Positions 54,241 through 62,936 of a DNA stretch of 64,000 nt are shown in pieces. The notes beneath the pieces are model-generated. The model was not told the origin of the DNA. It worked only from the letters and a program-made list of their open reading frames with translations, and did not search any database. The DNA is from CAJWOS01 sp964502005 (GTDB lineage Bacteria > Myxococcota_A > UBA796 > UBA2385): assembly GCA_964502005.1 (NCBI GenBank), contig CAZCUX010000001.1:372001-436000 (forward strand), in the 5' to 3' direction. The position numbers and the translations under genes are program-made. Numbering within the stretch: position 1 is the stretch's first letter; each line of letters opens with the position of its first letter.

Positions 54241-54256
54241 GGAGGCTTCGGCCTCC
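54241..54256 (+). terminator. GC-rich hairpin after pilA
   Basis: GGAGGC TTCG GCCTCC forms a perfect six-base stem with a UUCG tetraloop, 15 bases after the pilA stop. No U tract follows, so it may stabilise the abundant pilA mRNA end or act with the next hairpin. Confidence 0.6.
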
Positions 54257-54265
54257 GCTCGCGGC

Positions 54266-54295
54266 CAAGGCTGTCCCCGTCTGGGGGCGGCCTTG
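54266..54295 (+). terminator. Second hairpin downstream of pilA
   Basis: CAAGGC at 54266-54271 pairs with GCCTTG at 54290-54295, and an inner CCCC/GGGG pairs across a GTCT loop. Forms a stem-loop after the first hairpin. No long T tract. Confidence 0.5.
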
Positions 54296-54344
54296 TGTCG
54301 TTCTTGGCTCCACCTTCGCACGTCCCTTCGAATCATCGGCGGGG

Positions 54345-56069
54345 GTGCGATACAGTGGGACGGTGAATTTGACTGGTCCACCTTCCGACTTTCGACGCAG
54401 CCTGCCGCTGTTGGGCCTGTTGTTGGGGTTGACGGCCCTGGTTTATGGCCGCGGTTTGTCCAACGGTTTTGTTTGGGACGACATCCCGCTGTTTGTGCAA
54501 AACACACACCTGAATGGCGATTTCGACGTTCGTGCTGTGTTTTTCGACGACCTTTGGTCCTCTGCGGCTATCGGAGATGAGGCGGCCAGCGGCTATTATC
54601 GACCCTTGATGGTGCTGGGACTTTGGGTCGACCGCGCGGTGGGCGGGGGCGCCGCTTGGTTTGGACACCTCCACAGCCTGTTGTGGCATCTTTTGGCAGT
54701 CGCGGGCGCGTGGCGGCTCGGATTCCGCCTTGGCCCGAGCGTCGGAATGGTGGGAGCGGCGATGTTTGCCTTGCATCCTATTCAGTCCGAGGCGGTGTTT
54801 TGGATTGCTGCGCGCAACGACCTTATGGCGGCGGCATTGTCGTTTTGGGCCTTAGATACAGCGTTGTCACAGTTCCGCGGCGCCCCCGTTCTCGCAGCGG
54901 CGCTCGCGGTTTTGGCCTGCCTCGCCAAAGAAACCGGCCTCTTGTTGCCCGCATTGCTTGTGTGTGTGGTTGCTGCGGGGCCCAAGCCGTTGCCTCCTGT
55001 TCGCGCGTGGGTCGCATCGAGCGGCGCGTTGCTGCTGGGCGTCGGCGTTGCGGTGCTGTTGCGAATGTTTGCCGATGTCGAAGGCACCCGTGGGCCCGAG
55101 TGGCAGGGCATCGACCTGTTTGCCCATCGCCTTCCGCACTTCGTTGCGCTGGTGGCGCGCTTGTGGTGCATTCCATGGCCCCTTTCGACGGCCCATGTGC
55201 TCGAATATCTCGACCGCGTGCCCGCCCATCATGCGGTCATGGCCGCCGTTTTGGGCGGTGTGTTGTTGGGGGTCGTAGGATGGCGGGGAGGCCGGCCGAC
55301 ATGGGCGGCGCTGGCGTTTTCAAGTGTGGCCTTCTTGCCCGCATTGTGGGCCATTCTGACGACCGGCTGGATGGGGGAGCGCTACCTCTACATTGCCACG
55401 CTCGGCATCGGCTGGGCGGTCAGCTTGGCTTGGAACGGCGGTCGGCAGGCCGGAATTGTGGGCGTGGCCGTGGCGGGCATCGCGTCATTGAGCGCGATTT
55501 GGGTGCGTGCGCCGGATTGGCGCGACGACCAAACGTTGTGGCAGTCGGCACATGTGCATACGCCATCGCCGTTTACGGCGGAGAGCGTCGGCCACGCGAT
55601 TCGCGGTGCAGGCGATGTTTCCGGAGCATTGCCGTGGTTTGTGGCGGCGCTCGATGACCCTGCGCCGCTCGCCTCCGCGTGCGTGCCGGCGATGAGCACC
55701 GCCGTGGCCACCCGCCGCCTTGTCCTGGCGGCCCAGATGGGCCATTGGCTCGGTATACGTGGCTGCGCCGACGCCGAGTTCCGGGGGCTGCAAGCGATTT
55801 CGTTTGCGGCAACGGGCCAATGGACGGCGTTGGAAGCGGTGCTTCGTACGGACGTAGAAGACCGCGCGGGGCGTCTTCGCGTCGCACGGGCCGTGTTGGC
55901 GCGCCGAAGGGGAGACACGTCTACTTGGGAGGAGATTCGGGCGTCGTGGGCGGAAGCGCTTCCCCTCGAACCACAAGTAGAAGCGTTGCTGGCCTCGTCC
56001 GCACAACACGAGGCGAAGACGGAAGCGATGATGTATAATGAAGCCCTCCCGCCGGAACCAGGAGATTGA
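54345..56069 (+). CDS. GT-C-type multi-pass membrane protein with TPR-like tail (copy 1)
   Basis: 574 residues. A GTG start (two GTGs 18 bases apart; the longer is taken). About ten transmembrane helices; the first luminal loop has GFVWDDIPLFVQ, the acidic pair typical of GT-C sugar transferases such as TMTC/PMT. A soluble C-terminal helical region (about 400-574) resembles TPR repeats. Located directly after pilA and 100 bases from the pilin hairpins, it may be a protein O-glycosyltransferase acting on pilin, as near pilin genes elsewhere; that role is inferred. Its paralogue is four genes downstream. Confidence 0.7.
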   Translation: MRYSGTVNLTGPPSDFRRSLPLLGLLLGLTALVYGRGLSNGFVWDDIPLFVQNTHLNGDFDVRAVFFDDLWSSAAIGDEAASGYYRPLMVLGLWVDRAVGGGAAWFGHLHSLLWHLLAVAGAWRLGFRLGPSVGMVGAAMFALHPIQSEAVFWIAARNDLMAAALSFWALDTALSQFRGAPVLAAALAVLACLAKETGLLLPALLVCVVAAGPKPLPPVRAWVASSGALLLGVGVAVLLRMFADVEGTRGPEWQGIDLFAHRLPHFVALVARLWCIPWPLSTAHVLEYLDRVPAHHAVMAAVLGGVLLGVVGWRGGRPTWAALAFSSVAFLPALWAILTTGWMGERYLYIATLGIGWAVSLAWNGGRQAGIVGVAVAGIASLSAIWVRAPDWRDDQTLWQSAHVHTPSPFTAESVGHAIRGAGDVSGALPWFVAALDDPAPLASACVPAMSTAVATRRLVLAAQMGHWLGIRGCADAEFRGLQAISFAATGQWTALEAVLRTDVEDRAGRLRVARAVLARRRGDTSTWEEIRASWAEALPLEPQVEALLASSAQHEAKTEAMMYNEALPPEPGD

Positions 56070-56071
56070 CG

Positions 56072-56980
56072 GTGGCACGACACGGGCCTGGGGTTTGGCT
56101 GCGATGGACGGTGTTTGGCCTTGCTCTCGCCGCATTTGGGGGCGTGGCCCATACGTCCCACCGCAGGGTCGATGAGCTTCGGTTCGCGCCGGATGCCCGT
56201 CCTGACCGCGTCGCGCCCGATGGACAGGTGTTGGCCGTGGCCAGCTTGGGCCAGCGGGTGTTGGTGGGCGACTTGTTGTGGGTGCGCACGATTCTTGCGT
56301 TTGCAGACATTTACGAGACGCCGGACCCTTTGTCGGTTTCTTGGGTGCGCTCGATGGTCGATGCGGTGATTGTGCTCGACCCCCAGTGGCGCACGTCGTA
56401 TTTTTATGGCGGGACATTGATGCGGGTGTTGGGTGATATTGACTCCAGCGACCGTGTCTTTCGTGCAGGCCATGCTGCCTTGCCAAATGACCCCTTTTTT
56501 CCATTTTCGATTGGAATGAATGCCTACCTTCATCGTGATGACATTGAAGGGGCCGCGCCTTGGTTGGCCAAGGCGGCTGAGTTGCCAGGTGCGCCTGCTT
56601 GGTATCGCGCTGCGCTCGCTGGCTTGATGGAGGAGGGCGGCACACGTCGGGCGGCGCTCGATTATTTGGACCGCCAGCTGCAAGAGGACCAAAAGCCACA
56701 GGTTCGCAAGGCGCTTGTTGAAAAGCGGCGCGCATTGCTGCACGACGAGCTGGTCGACCGCATCACCGAACATCGGGGCCGGTTTCAGCGAAGGTTCGGT
56801 CGGGACATTCGGGACATCTCCGAACTCGGAGACCTTCCCGACGACCCCTACGAAGTGGGATGGGTGTTGGCGCCAGATGGGGTGATTCGCAGCCAGGTCC
56901 GGGAGGACTTTTTGCGCCAAAAAGCCGTCGCGGACGAACGGCAGATGCTATTGCTGCCCCTCGTGTTGCGCGACCCATGA
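56072..56980 (+). CDS. Membrane-anchored TPR-like protein
   Basis: 302 residues. GTG start chosen since GGAG lies seven bases upstream; it follows the previous stop by two bases. One N-terminal membrane anchor (RWTVFGLALAAFGGVAHT), then helical repeats such as VLAVASLGQRVLVGDLLWVRTILAFADIY, FRAGHAALPNDPFFPFSIGMNAYLH, WLAKAAELPGAPAWYRAALAGLMEE typical of tetratricopeptide-like solenoids. No enzymatic motif. Stop overlaps folK start (ATGA). Possibly part of the membrane complex of the neighbouring GT-C proteins. Confidence 0.7.
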   Translation: MARHGPGVWLRWTVFGLALAAFGGVAHTSHRRVDELRFAPDARPDRVAPDGQVLAVASLGQRVLVGDLLWVRTILAFADIYETPDPLSVSWVRSMVDAVIVLDPQWRTSYFYGGTLMRVLGDIDSSDRVFRAGHAALPNDPFFPFSIGMNAYLHRDDIEGAAPWLAKAAELPGAPAWYRAALAGLMEEGGTRRAALDYLDRQLQEDQKPQVRKALVEKRRALLHDELVDRITEHRGRFQRRFGRDIRDISELGDLPDDPYEVGWVLAPDGVIRSQVREDFLRQKAVADERQMLLLPLVLRDP

Positions 56981-57561
56981 CGCCCGCGCTGGTGGGCCTG
57001 GGCACCTCCTTCGGGGCGCAGGTGCCGATGTTGCGGCTGGCGGTTGCTGCGTTAGCATCGCACGCCGACATTTGCGTGGAGGCCGTCGCTCCAGCGATTT
57101 GGTCGAAGGGGATTGGCCCCGCGAAAGGGCCGTTTCTCAACTCCGTGGTTCGCTTGCGCACCCGACTGGCCCCCGAGGGGATGTTGGACGTGTGCAAGCA
57201 CATCGAGCGGCGCCTGGGCCGCCGTCCTTCCCGCCGCTGGGGGGACCGCGCTGTCGACCTGGACGTTTTGCTGTGGGGCGTCGAGGTCATCCATACACCG
57301 CGGTTGACCATTCCGCATTGTGCTATGCTCGAACGTGCATTTGTGCTCGTGCCCGCCAGTATCGTCGCCGGTTCGTGGCGTCATCCGGTCGTAGGCGAGG
57401 CCATCGCGGACCTTTGCCCGAAGGACAAGCGCGGCACCTGGAGCGGGCCAGGGCTTGGAGGCCGCCTTGCCGGTCTTCGTTCTGTGCGGTACACGCGCAC
57501 ACCGAAGGGGTCTGGTGTTGACCCTGTCCGAACTGGAGATTCCCGTGAAGCTGTTCCTTGA
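56977..57561 (+). CDS. folK: 2-amino-4-hydroxy-6-hydroxymethyldihydropteridine pyrophosphokinase (HPPK)
   Basis: 194 residues. ATG overlaps the previous stop. HPPK signature motif RRWGDRAVDLDVLLWG (family RWGPRxxDLDILLYG) near residue 85, and the IPH...ERAFVLVPAS active-site segment, fit folate biosynthesis (transfer of pyrophosphate from ATP). The N-terminus is shorter in classical motifs (GLGTSFG) than most HPPKs, and the C-terminal 45 residues are unrelated and basic. Its 3' end overlaps the transaldolase start by 17 bases. folP/folB not adjacent. Confidence 0.82.
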   Translation: MTPALVGLGTSFGAQVPMLRLAVAALASHADICVEAVAPAIWSKGIGPAKGPFLNSVVRLRTRLAPEGMLDVCKHIERRLGRRPSRRWGDRAVDLDVLLWGVEVIHTPRLTIPHCAMLERAFVLVPASIVAGSWRHPVVGEAIADLCPKDKRGTWSGPGLGGRLAGLRSVRYTRTPKGSGVDPVRTGDSREAVP

Positions 57562-58240
57562 TACTGCCAACCTGGATGAAATTCGGGAAGCCCATTCCTG
57601 GGGCATCATCGATGGCGTAACCACCAATCCGTCGCTGATTGCCCGCGAAGGCGGCGATTTCGTGGCGGTCATCGCGGAAATCTGCGACATCGTGCGCGGG
57701 CCTGTGTCCGCCGAAACCATCGCCCAGGACGCCGCCGGAATGATTCGGGAGGGCAGGGCGCTCGCCCAGGTGAGCGAGCATGTGGTGGTAAAGGTGCCGC
57801 TGACCCGCGAAGGCTTGAAGGCCACCCGCGCGCTCTCCGACGACGGCATTCCCGTCAACGTGACCTTGTGCTTCTCGGTCAACCAGGCCTTGTTGGCGGC
57901 CAAGGCGGGTGCTTCGTACATTTCGCCGTTCTTGGGTCGCCTGGACGACATCGGCGCCGACGGTGTGGAGCTGATTGAGCAGATTGTGCAAGTCTACGCC
58001 AACTACCCCACGCTCAGCACCGAAGTGTTGGCCGCGAGCATCCGGCACCCGCAGCATATGGTGCGTGTGGCGCTCGCGGGCGCCGATGTAGCGACGCTGC
58101 CCTTCAAGCCGCTGGCGCAAATGTTGGAGCATCCGTTGACCGAGAGCGGCAACGCAAAGTTCCTCAAAGACTGGTCCACCGTTCCCGACCAAGACATTTT
58201 GGGCCAGGTCGAGCGGTTCTTGGCCAGTCGAAGGGCCTGA
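57545..58240 (+). CDS. tal: Transaldolase (TalC/FSA type)
   Basis: 231 residues. GTG start with GGAG six bases upstream, inside the 3' end of folK. Short class I aldolase of the TalC/F6P-aldolase group, transferring dihydroxyacetone in the pentose phosphate pathway. Signature: KLFLDTANLDEIREAHSWG, GVTTNPSL, Schiff-base Lys in VVVKVPLT, and the GASYISPFLGRLDD motif. Cytoplasmic. Its genome context with GT-C genes is probably incidental. Confidence 0.93.
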   Translation: MKLFLDTANLDEIREAHSWGIIDGVTTNPSLIAREGGDFVAVIAEICDIVRGPVSAETIAQDAAGMIREGRALAQVSEHVVVKVPLTREGLKATRALSDDGIPVNVTLCFSVNQALLAAKAGASYISPFLGRLDDIGADGVELIEQIVQVYANYPTLSTEVLAASIRHPQHMVRVALAGADVATLPFKPLAQMLEHPLTESGNAKFLKDWSTVPDQDILGQVERFLASRRA

Positions 58241-58246
58241 GCGTCC

Positions 58247-59809
58247 TTGGGGGCGGTATCTCCGAACGCGGACTCCGCTGCGGTCTCCCGCGCGGCGCTG
58301 GTTTTGGCGCTCGCGGTGGGGGTGCCGTATTGTGCGGGTGGCGCTGTTTGGGATGACCATGCCTTGATTGTCGACGGTTTGGCCCCGCTTCGATTGGCGG
58401 ACTTGCCGTCCCTCTGGACCCACGCGGTAGGGGGCGGCGACACCGGCGCCACTTACTACCGACCTGCGGCGATGACCGTGCTCGCGCTTGCCGGCAGGTT
58501 TGGGATTCCGGCGGTGCATGCCGTCGTGGTGCTGCTTCACGGTATCTCGGCCATGCTGCTGGCGCGGAGCGTGCGGCTCGGTTGGGTTGGCTTGGTGGCG
58601 CTTTCGGTGTTTGTGGCGCATCCTTTGACCCACGAGGTGTTGGGGTGGGCGAGCGCCTTGCCCGATGCGCTGGCTGTGGCCCTGAGCCTCGGGGCCGTGG
58701 GATTCGTGGGGCGCTATCCGGTGGCAGGAATGGCGCTCGCGGCTCTTGCCGTTTTGTCGAAAGAGAGCGCCCTCGTGGTGCTTTTGGCGGCGGCTTGGGC
58801 GCTCGTTCCGACCCGCGGCGACCGGTGGGTGCTCGTGGCGGGGGTGGGGGCGGCGTGGGCCCTCCGGCTGTCGGCCGGTGTGACGGTCCCGCCGCTCGAT
58901 TTCTCGCTGACTGAAGCGGTGGGGGCTTGGCTTTCGCAGCTTTCTCGGTATGTTTGGCCCTTCCCGTTGTCGGCGGTGCGGGACACCCACGGTATTTCGT
59001 GGGGAGAGCTCGTTGTGGGGGGCGGTGTGGCCATTGTGGGCGTGGGGGTCGCCTTGCGATTCCCCCGCACGCGGCCCGGTTGGTTGCTGCTGGCGTTGGC
59101 TCCGGCGGTGGCGCTTCCGACAACGCTGACGAGCCACCTCGCAGCCGACCGCTACATGTACCCCGGCCTTCTGGGCGGTGTTTGGGTGGTGGTGGCGTTG
59201 GTTTCCGCTTGGAATGCTGCGCGGGCGGGCGAGACCTTGGCTCGCCCGCCGCCCGCGGAGACCTTGGCTCCGCGGGCCCCGGAGCCGCTGCGCGGCGGAG
59301 GGTCGCCCAATTCATTGCTTTTCGACATACGCCTTCTGCCTCTCGTGATGCTGATTTTGGCTGTGCATTGGCGCGCGTCCCGGCCTTGGAAGGATGACAT
59401 CGCGCTTTTTGCCGCTGCTGTCGATGCGCAGCCGGAGTCGTCGTATGCAGCGCACTTTTTGGGGCATGCACACGCGATGGCCGGCGATTGGAAGCCTGCA
59501 TCGGCCGCGTTTGTGCGTGCGGCCGGTTTGCCGTATGCCCACCCGGTGAGCGCCGGATTGGCCCTGGAGTGTTTGGTACGAGCCGGTGAAAGTGAAGCAG
59601 CGATGGAGTTTGCGGCAAATGGTCCCAAGGACGGACTGACGGCGGACTGGCTCGCGTGGTGGGCGCAGGCCGCGGTAGATGTGGGTGACTACGGGCGTGC
59701 TGACGCGCTTTTGCGGCAGTTGGTGCAGGCAGATGGGCGCTATGATGGGCCGCCGTTTGTCGCGGACCTCGCGCGCGAGGTTGCGGAACAACGCAAACGC
59801 GCGCCCTGA
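58247..59809 (+). CDS. GT-C-type multi-pass membrane protein with TPR-like tail (copy 2)
   Basis: 520 residues, six bases after the transaldolase. TTG start, no strong ribosome site. Paralogue of the copy after pilA: the signature AVWDDHALIVDG carries the same acidic pair, followed by about ten helices, an Ala/Pro-rich loop, and C-terminal TPR-like helices (AAVDAQPESSYAAHFLGHAHAMAGDWKPASAAFVRAAGL). Both copies likely act on a lipid-linked sugar donor from the periplasmic side; acceptor unknown. Confidence 0.7.
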   Translation: MGAVSPNADSAAVSRAALVLALAVGVPYCAGGAVWDDHALIVDGLAPLRLADLPSLWTHAVGGGDTGATYYRPAAMTVLALAGRFGIPAVHAVVVLLHGISAMLLARSVRLGWVGLVALSVFVAHPLTHEVLGWASALPDALAVALSLGAVGFVGRYPVAGMALAALAVLSKESALVVLLAAAWALVPTRGDRWVLVAGVGAAWALRLSAGVTVPPLDFSLTEAVGAWLSQLSRYVWPFPLSAVRDTHGISWGELVVGGGVAIVGVGVALRFPRTRPGWLLLALAPAVALPTTLTSHLAADRYMYPGLLGGVWVVVALVSAWNAARAGETLARPPPAETLAPRAPEPLRGGGSPNSLLFDIRLLPLVMLILAVHWRASRPWKDDIALFAAAVDAQPESSYAAHFLGHAHAMAGDWKPASAAFVRAAGLPYAHPVSAGLALECLVRAGESEAAMEFAANGPKDGLTADWLAWWAQAAVDVGDYGRADALLRQLVQADGRYDGPPFVADLAREVAEQRKRAP

Positions 59810-59994
59810 ACCTCCGGAGATCAAGGGACCGGGGGGGAAGTGCGCGATTTTTTGTGCGGTTTTGGCGAAGACGGCGGAGAGGGAACGGCCCTTCTGTGCG
59901 GCGGTGCGCAAGTCCGCAACGACCTGACCCAGCGCAATCGTACAACAACGTGCCCCTGCCGCCCCTTGCGCGGTGCCTCTGCAGGGGCTATCCC

Positions 59995-60058
59995 TGAATC
60001 TCATTCAGTGAATCGCCATTCAGTGAATCATCATTCAGTGAATCGCCATTCAGTGAAC
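59995..60058. promoter_or_regulatory. Operator-like array of four 15-base TGAAT/CATTCA units
   Basis: CATTCAGTGAATCGC (60002-60016), CATTCAGTGAATCAT (60017-60031), CATTCAGTGAATCGC (60032-60046) and CATTCAGTGAAC (60047-60058), with a preceding TGAAT at 59995. Each unit contains the palindrome ATTCAGTGAAT. The half-sites TGAAT/ATTCA match those of the Bacillus FadR operator (TGAATGA...TCATTCA), although the spacing here is different. About 125 bases upstream of the FadR-like TetR gene; the 15-base period is about 1.4 helix turns. Confidence 0.7.
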
Positions 60059-60180
60059 GGTGAACGTGGGCAACCGGGTGGGTTCCGCGTTCGACACCAT
60101 GGAACCTTTTCCCCCTGGTTGTGTGTGTTCTGCGCTATTTGCGTGGCCGACCGCGACGGGGGCAGTGTGCTGAGGCAACG

Positions 60181-60831
60181 ATGACCGAGTTCGATGATGA
60201 TGCCGCAGTCGATTCCATGAATCGACCATTGAAGGGTGACAAGCGGGTTCGAATTGTCGATGCCGCGGTAGGTGTGTTTGCCGAAAAGGGCTACCACTCG
60301 GCCCGAATCAGCGACATTGCACGGCAAGCCGGCGTCGCCGATGGCACCATCTACCTCTACTTCCGCAACAAAGAAGACCTGCTGCTCACTATCTTCGAAG
60401 AGAAGATGGACGGCATCCTCCAGGGCTTGCAGGCCGCGCTCACGGGGGTCGAGGGTCCCCAGGAACGTATGCGTGTGTTTGCGCGGTTCCACTTCGAGCA
60501 AATGCGCCAACAACCGGCACTTGCGCAGGTTCTTCAAGTAGAGCTGCGGCAGTCGAGCCGGTTTGTGCGGGAGTACCGGCCGGAGCGCCTTTGGGACTAC
60601 CTCGCGGTGTTCAGCGGCATTGTAGAGCTTGGGCAGTCGACGGGCGCGTTCCGCGCTGACATCGACCCCTTCCTTGTGAAGTGGGCGTTTTTCGGGGCAC
60701 TCGACGAGCTGAGCATTCAGTGGGTCGTGTCGCGAAATCGGGAGCGCTTCAATTTGGAAAAGGCCGCCGAGCAGGTGGTCGACGTCTTCCTCCAGGGTAT
60801 GGGCGGCACGCCGTCTGTTCCCCCAACCTAA
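60181..60831 (+). CDS. fadR: FadR-like TetR-family fatty-acid-degradation regulator
   Basis: 216 residues. ATG (MTEFDDDAAV) follows GAGG. N-terminal HTH: IVDAAVGVFAEKGYHSARISDIARQAGVADGTIYLYFRNKEDLL, near-identical in pattern to the Bacillus subtilis FadR (YsiA) helix-turn-helix as I recall it. C-terminal ligand domain with QLELRQS-like helix (VELRQSSRFVREYRPERL) and FGALDELSIQWV close. In Bacillus it represses beta-oxidation genes and is relieved by long-chain acyl-CoA; the gene order fadR, etfB, etfA here agrees. The array of palindromic repeats upstream is the likely binding site, making it autoregulated. Confidence 0.8.
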   Translation: MTEFDDDAAVDSMNRPLKGDKRVRIVDAAVGVFAEKGYHSARISDIARQAGVADGTIYLYFRNKEDLLLTIFEEKMDGILQGLQAALTGVEGPQERMRVFARFHFEQMRQQPALAQVLQVELRQSSRFVREYRPERLWDYLAVFSGIVELGQSTGAFRADIDPFLVKWAFFGALDELSIQWVVSRNRERFNLEKAAEQVVDVFLQGMGGTPSVPPT

Positions 60832-60888
60832 ACGTAGTCGCCATTTTCGGCGTCTCATTTGGCCCCCCCCTCAACCGAGGAGTTTCCC

Positions 60889-61680
60889 GTGAAGATCGGA
60901 GTCTGCTTGAAGCAGGTCCCCGCCAGCGACAGCCGCATCAAGATTGCCGGCCCCAGCGCGGGTGTGGATTCGTCAGATCTCAAGATGGAGATCAATCCCT
61001 ACGATGAGTTTGCGCTCGAAGAAGCGTTGAAGCTCAAAGACGAAAACGTCGCGAAGTCGGTCGTGGTGTTCACGGTGGGCGACGCAGACGCCGAACAGCG
61101 GATGCGGGACGCGCTCGCGCGGGGCGCCGACGAAGCCGTTCGCCTCGACGACGCCGCTTTCGCCGGAAGCGACAGCCTCGGCATCGCGCGCATCCTCGCG
61201 GCTGCTGCCAAGAAGGAAGGCGTTGACCTTCTTTTCGCGGGCAAGCAGGCCATCGACCACGACAACAGCCAGGTGCCCGCAATGGTCGCCGAGTTGTTGG
61301 GCTGGGCGCAGGTCACCGTGGTCGACAAGCTCGAAGTTTCGGGCGGGTCGTTCAAGGCGTGGCGCCAGTCGGGCGGCGGCGCCCGTGATGTTGTCGCAGG
61401 CGCGCTGCCGGCGGTGATTTCGGCCGACAAGGGCCTGAACACCCCCCGCTACGCAAAGCTGCGCGGCATCATGATGGCCAAGAAGAAGAAGATTCCGGTG
61501 TGGGGCGCGGGCGACCTCGGCCTCTCCGCCGGCGACGTTGGTGCTGCTGGCGCCAAGGTTGCGCTGTCCAACTGGGGCGAGCCGCCGGCCCGTCCTCCGG
61601 GCCGCAAGCTCTCCGGCGACGCCCAAAGCATGGTCAAAGAGTTGGTTCGCCTGCTCCGCGACGAGGCCAAGGTCCTCTGA
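60889..61680 (+). CDS. etfB: Electron transfer flavoprotein beta subunit
   Basis: 263 residues. GTG start with GAGGAG upstream. ETF beta fold: KIGVCLKQVPASDSRIKI, DEFALEEALKLKDE, VFTVGDADAEQRMRDALARGADEAVRL, the AMP-binding GKQAIDHDNSQVPAMVAELLGWAQVTVVDKLE, and MMAKKKKIPVWGAGDLGLSAGDVG. With EtfA it accepts electrons from acyl-CoA dehydrogenases and passes them to ETF:quinone oxidoreductase. 57 bases after the regulator gene and 25 before etfA. Confidence 0.95.
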   Translation: MKIGVCLKQVPASDSRIKIAGPSAGVDSSDLKMEINPYDEFALEEALKLKDENVAKSVVVFTVGDADAEQRMRDALARGADEAVRLDDAAFAGSDSLGIARILAAAAKKEGVDLLFAGKQAIDHDNSQVPAMVAELLGWAQVTVVDKLEVSGGSFKAWRQSGGGARDVVAGALPAVISADKGLNTPRYAKLRGIMMAKKKKIPVWGAGDLGLSAGDVGAAGAKVALSNWGEPPARPPGRKLSGDAQSMVKELVRLLRDEAKVL

Positions 61681-61705
61681 CCCACCGTCTGATTTGGAGA
61701 ACATC

Positions 61706-62665
61706 ATGTCCAACGGAATTCTCGTTATTTGCGAGCACGACGGCGGTTCGTTCAAGAAGACCGCCTTCGAGTTGCTTGGCAAGGCTCGCGCCTTGGGCCT
61801 CGGCAATGTGACCGCTCTCGTGCTCGGTGCCTCCAATGGCGCAGAGCTCGGTGGTTACGGCGCTGACAAGGTGCTCACGGTCGCAGGCGACTTCGGCGCG
61901 CACCTCACCGGCCAGTACGTCAACGCGGTGCAGGCCGCGATTGCCGCGGTTCAGCCGGCCGTGGTGTTGGCGGCTGCGAGCGCGGAGGCCAAGGATGCCC
62001 TCCCGCGCTTGGCTGCACGCTTGGGCCTCGGCCTGGGCACGGAAATCACCGAGCTTCGCGCTGAAGGCGGTCGCGCAGTGGGTCGTCGTCCGGTGTATGC
62101 CGGAAAGGCCTTCGTCGACGTCAACATCTCGTCGTCGCCGGCGTTGTTCACCGTTCGCGCCAACTCGTTTGGCGTGGGCGAGTCTTCGGGAGCTTCGGCT
62201 GCTGTAGAAGCGCTCTCGGTCGACCTTGCTGCCGGCGTCAAGACCAAGGTGGTCGACACCGAAGCGCCCTCGTCTTCGGTTGCCGACCTTTCGGAAGCCG
62301 ACCGCATCGTTTCGGGTGGTCGCTCCGTCAAGTCGAAAGAAGGCTACGACAGCCTCGTTCGCCCCTTGGCTTCGGTGGTCGGTGCAACGCCCGGCGCGAG
62401 CCGCGCGTGCGTCGACGCTGGCTACGCGCCGCACTCGCATCAGGTCGGTCAAACCGGCAAGACCGTCAACCCGAGCCTCTACATCGCGATGGGCATCTCG
62501 GGCGCCATCCAGCACCTTGCGGGTATGCGCACCTCGAAGATTATCGTCGCGGTCAACACCGATGGCGACGCCCCTATCTTCCAGCATGCTACCTACGGCC
62601 TCGTCGCAGACATGTTTGAAGTAGCGCCGCTTCTCAAGGCCGAGCTCGAAGCCGCGCTGCGCTGA
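61706..62665 (+). CDS. etfA: Electron transfer flavoprotein alpha subunit
   Basis: 319 residues, ATG with GGAGA upstream. N-terminal ETF domain (GILVICEHDGGSFKKTAFELLGKARALG), then the C-terminal FAD domain with SKEGYDSLVRPLASVVGATPGASRACVDAGYAPHSHQVGQTGKTVNPSLYIAMGISGAIQHLAGM and IIVAVNTDGDAPIFQHATYGLVADMFE, the usual FAD-binding motif. Obligate partner of EtfB. A GC-rich terminator follows about 25 bases after the stop. Confidence 0.96.
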   Translation: MSNGILVICEHDGGSFKKTAFELLGKARALGLGNVTALVLGASNGAELGGYGADKVLTVAGDFGAHLTGQYVNAVQAAIAAVQPAVVLAAASAEAKDALPRLAARLGLGLGTEITELRAEGGRAVGRRPVYAGKAFVDVNISSSPALFTVRANSFGVGESSGASAAVEALSVDLAAGVKTKVVDTEAPSSSVADLSEADRIVSGGRSVKSKEGYDSLVRPLASVVGATPGASRACVDAGYAPHSHQVGQTGKTVNPSLYIAMGISGAIQHLAGMRTSKIIVAVNTDGDAPIFQHATYGLVADMFEVAPLLKAELEAALR

Positions 62666-62690
62666 ACGCGTCGGCGCCGTTTGGCGGCTG

Positions 62691-62730
62691 CGCCCTCCTT
62701 TGCCTTCTGTGGCGAAGGGGGGCGTTTCGT
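62691..62730 (+). terminator. Rho-independent terminator after etfA
   Basis: CGCCCTCCTTTGCC (62691-62704) pairs with GGCGAAGGGGGGCG (62711-62724) via a TTCTGT loop, 14 pairs including two G-U or mismatched steps, followed by TTTCGTT. Ends the fadR-etfBA unit. Confidence 0.72.
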
Positions 62731-62936
62731 TGTGGGGGCACGCGCGCGCCACGGCCGCCAGCGAGAACTGCGCGGCGGTGGCGGTGCAAGCTGCTGCTCC
62801 CGCTGCTCGCTTGGGGAGGGGCGGTTCGGGTAGTGTGTTCGGGGAGGGGCGTGCGGTGATATAGTGTTGTCTGGTCCGTCATGTGCAAGGCGTGCGCTTG
62901 TCGGGTTGGTTCCGTATTTAGGTGTGAGCGAAGACC

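Noticed and set aside
60002..60058. CRISPR-like short repeats
   Set aside because: 15-base units lie back to back without spacers, upstream of a TetR gene, so an operator array fits better.
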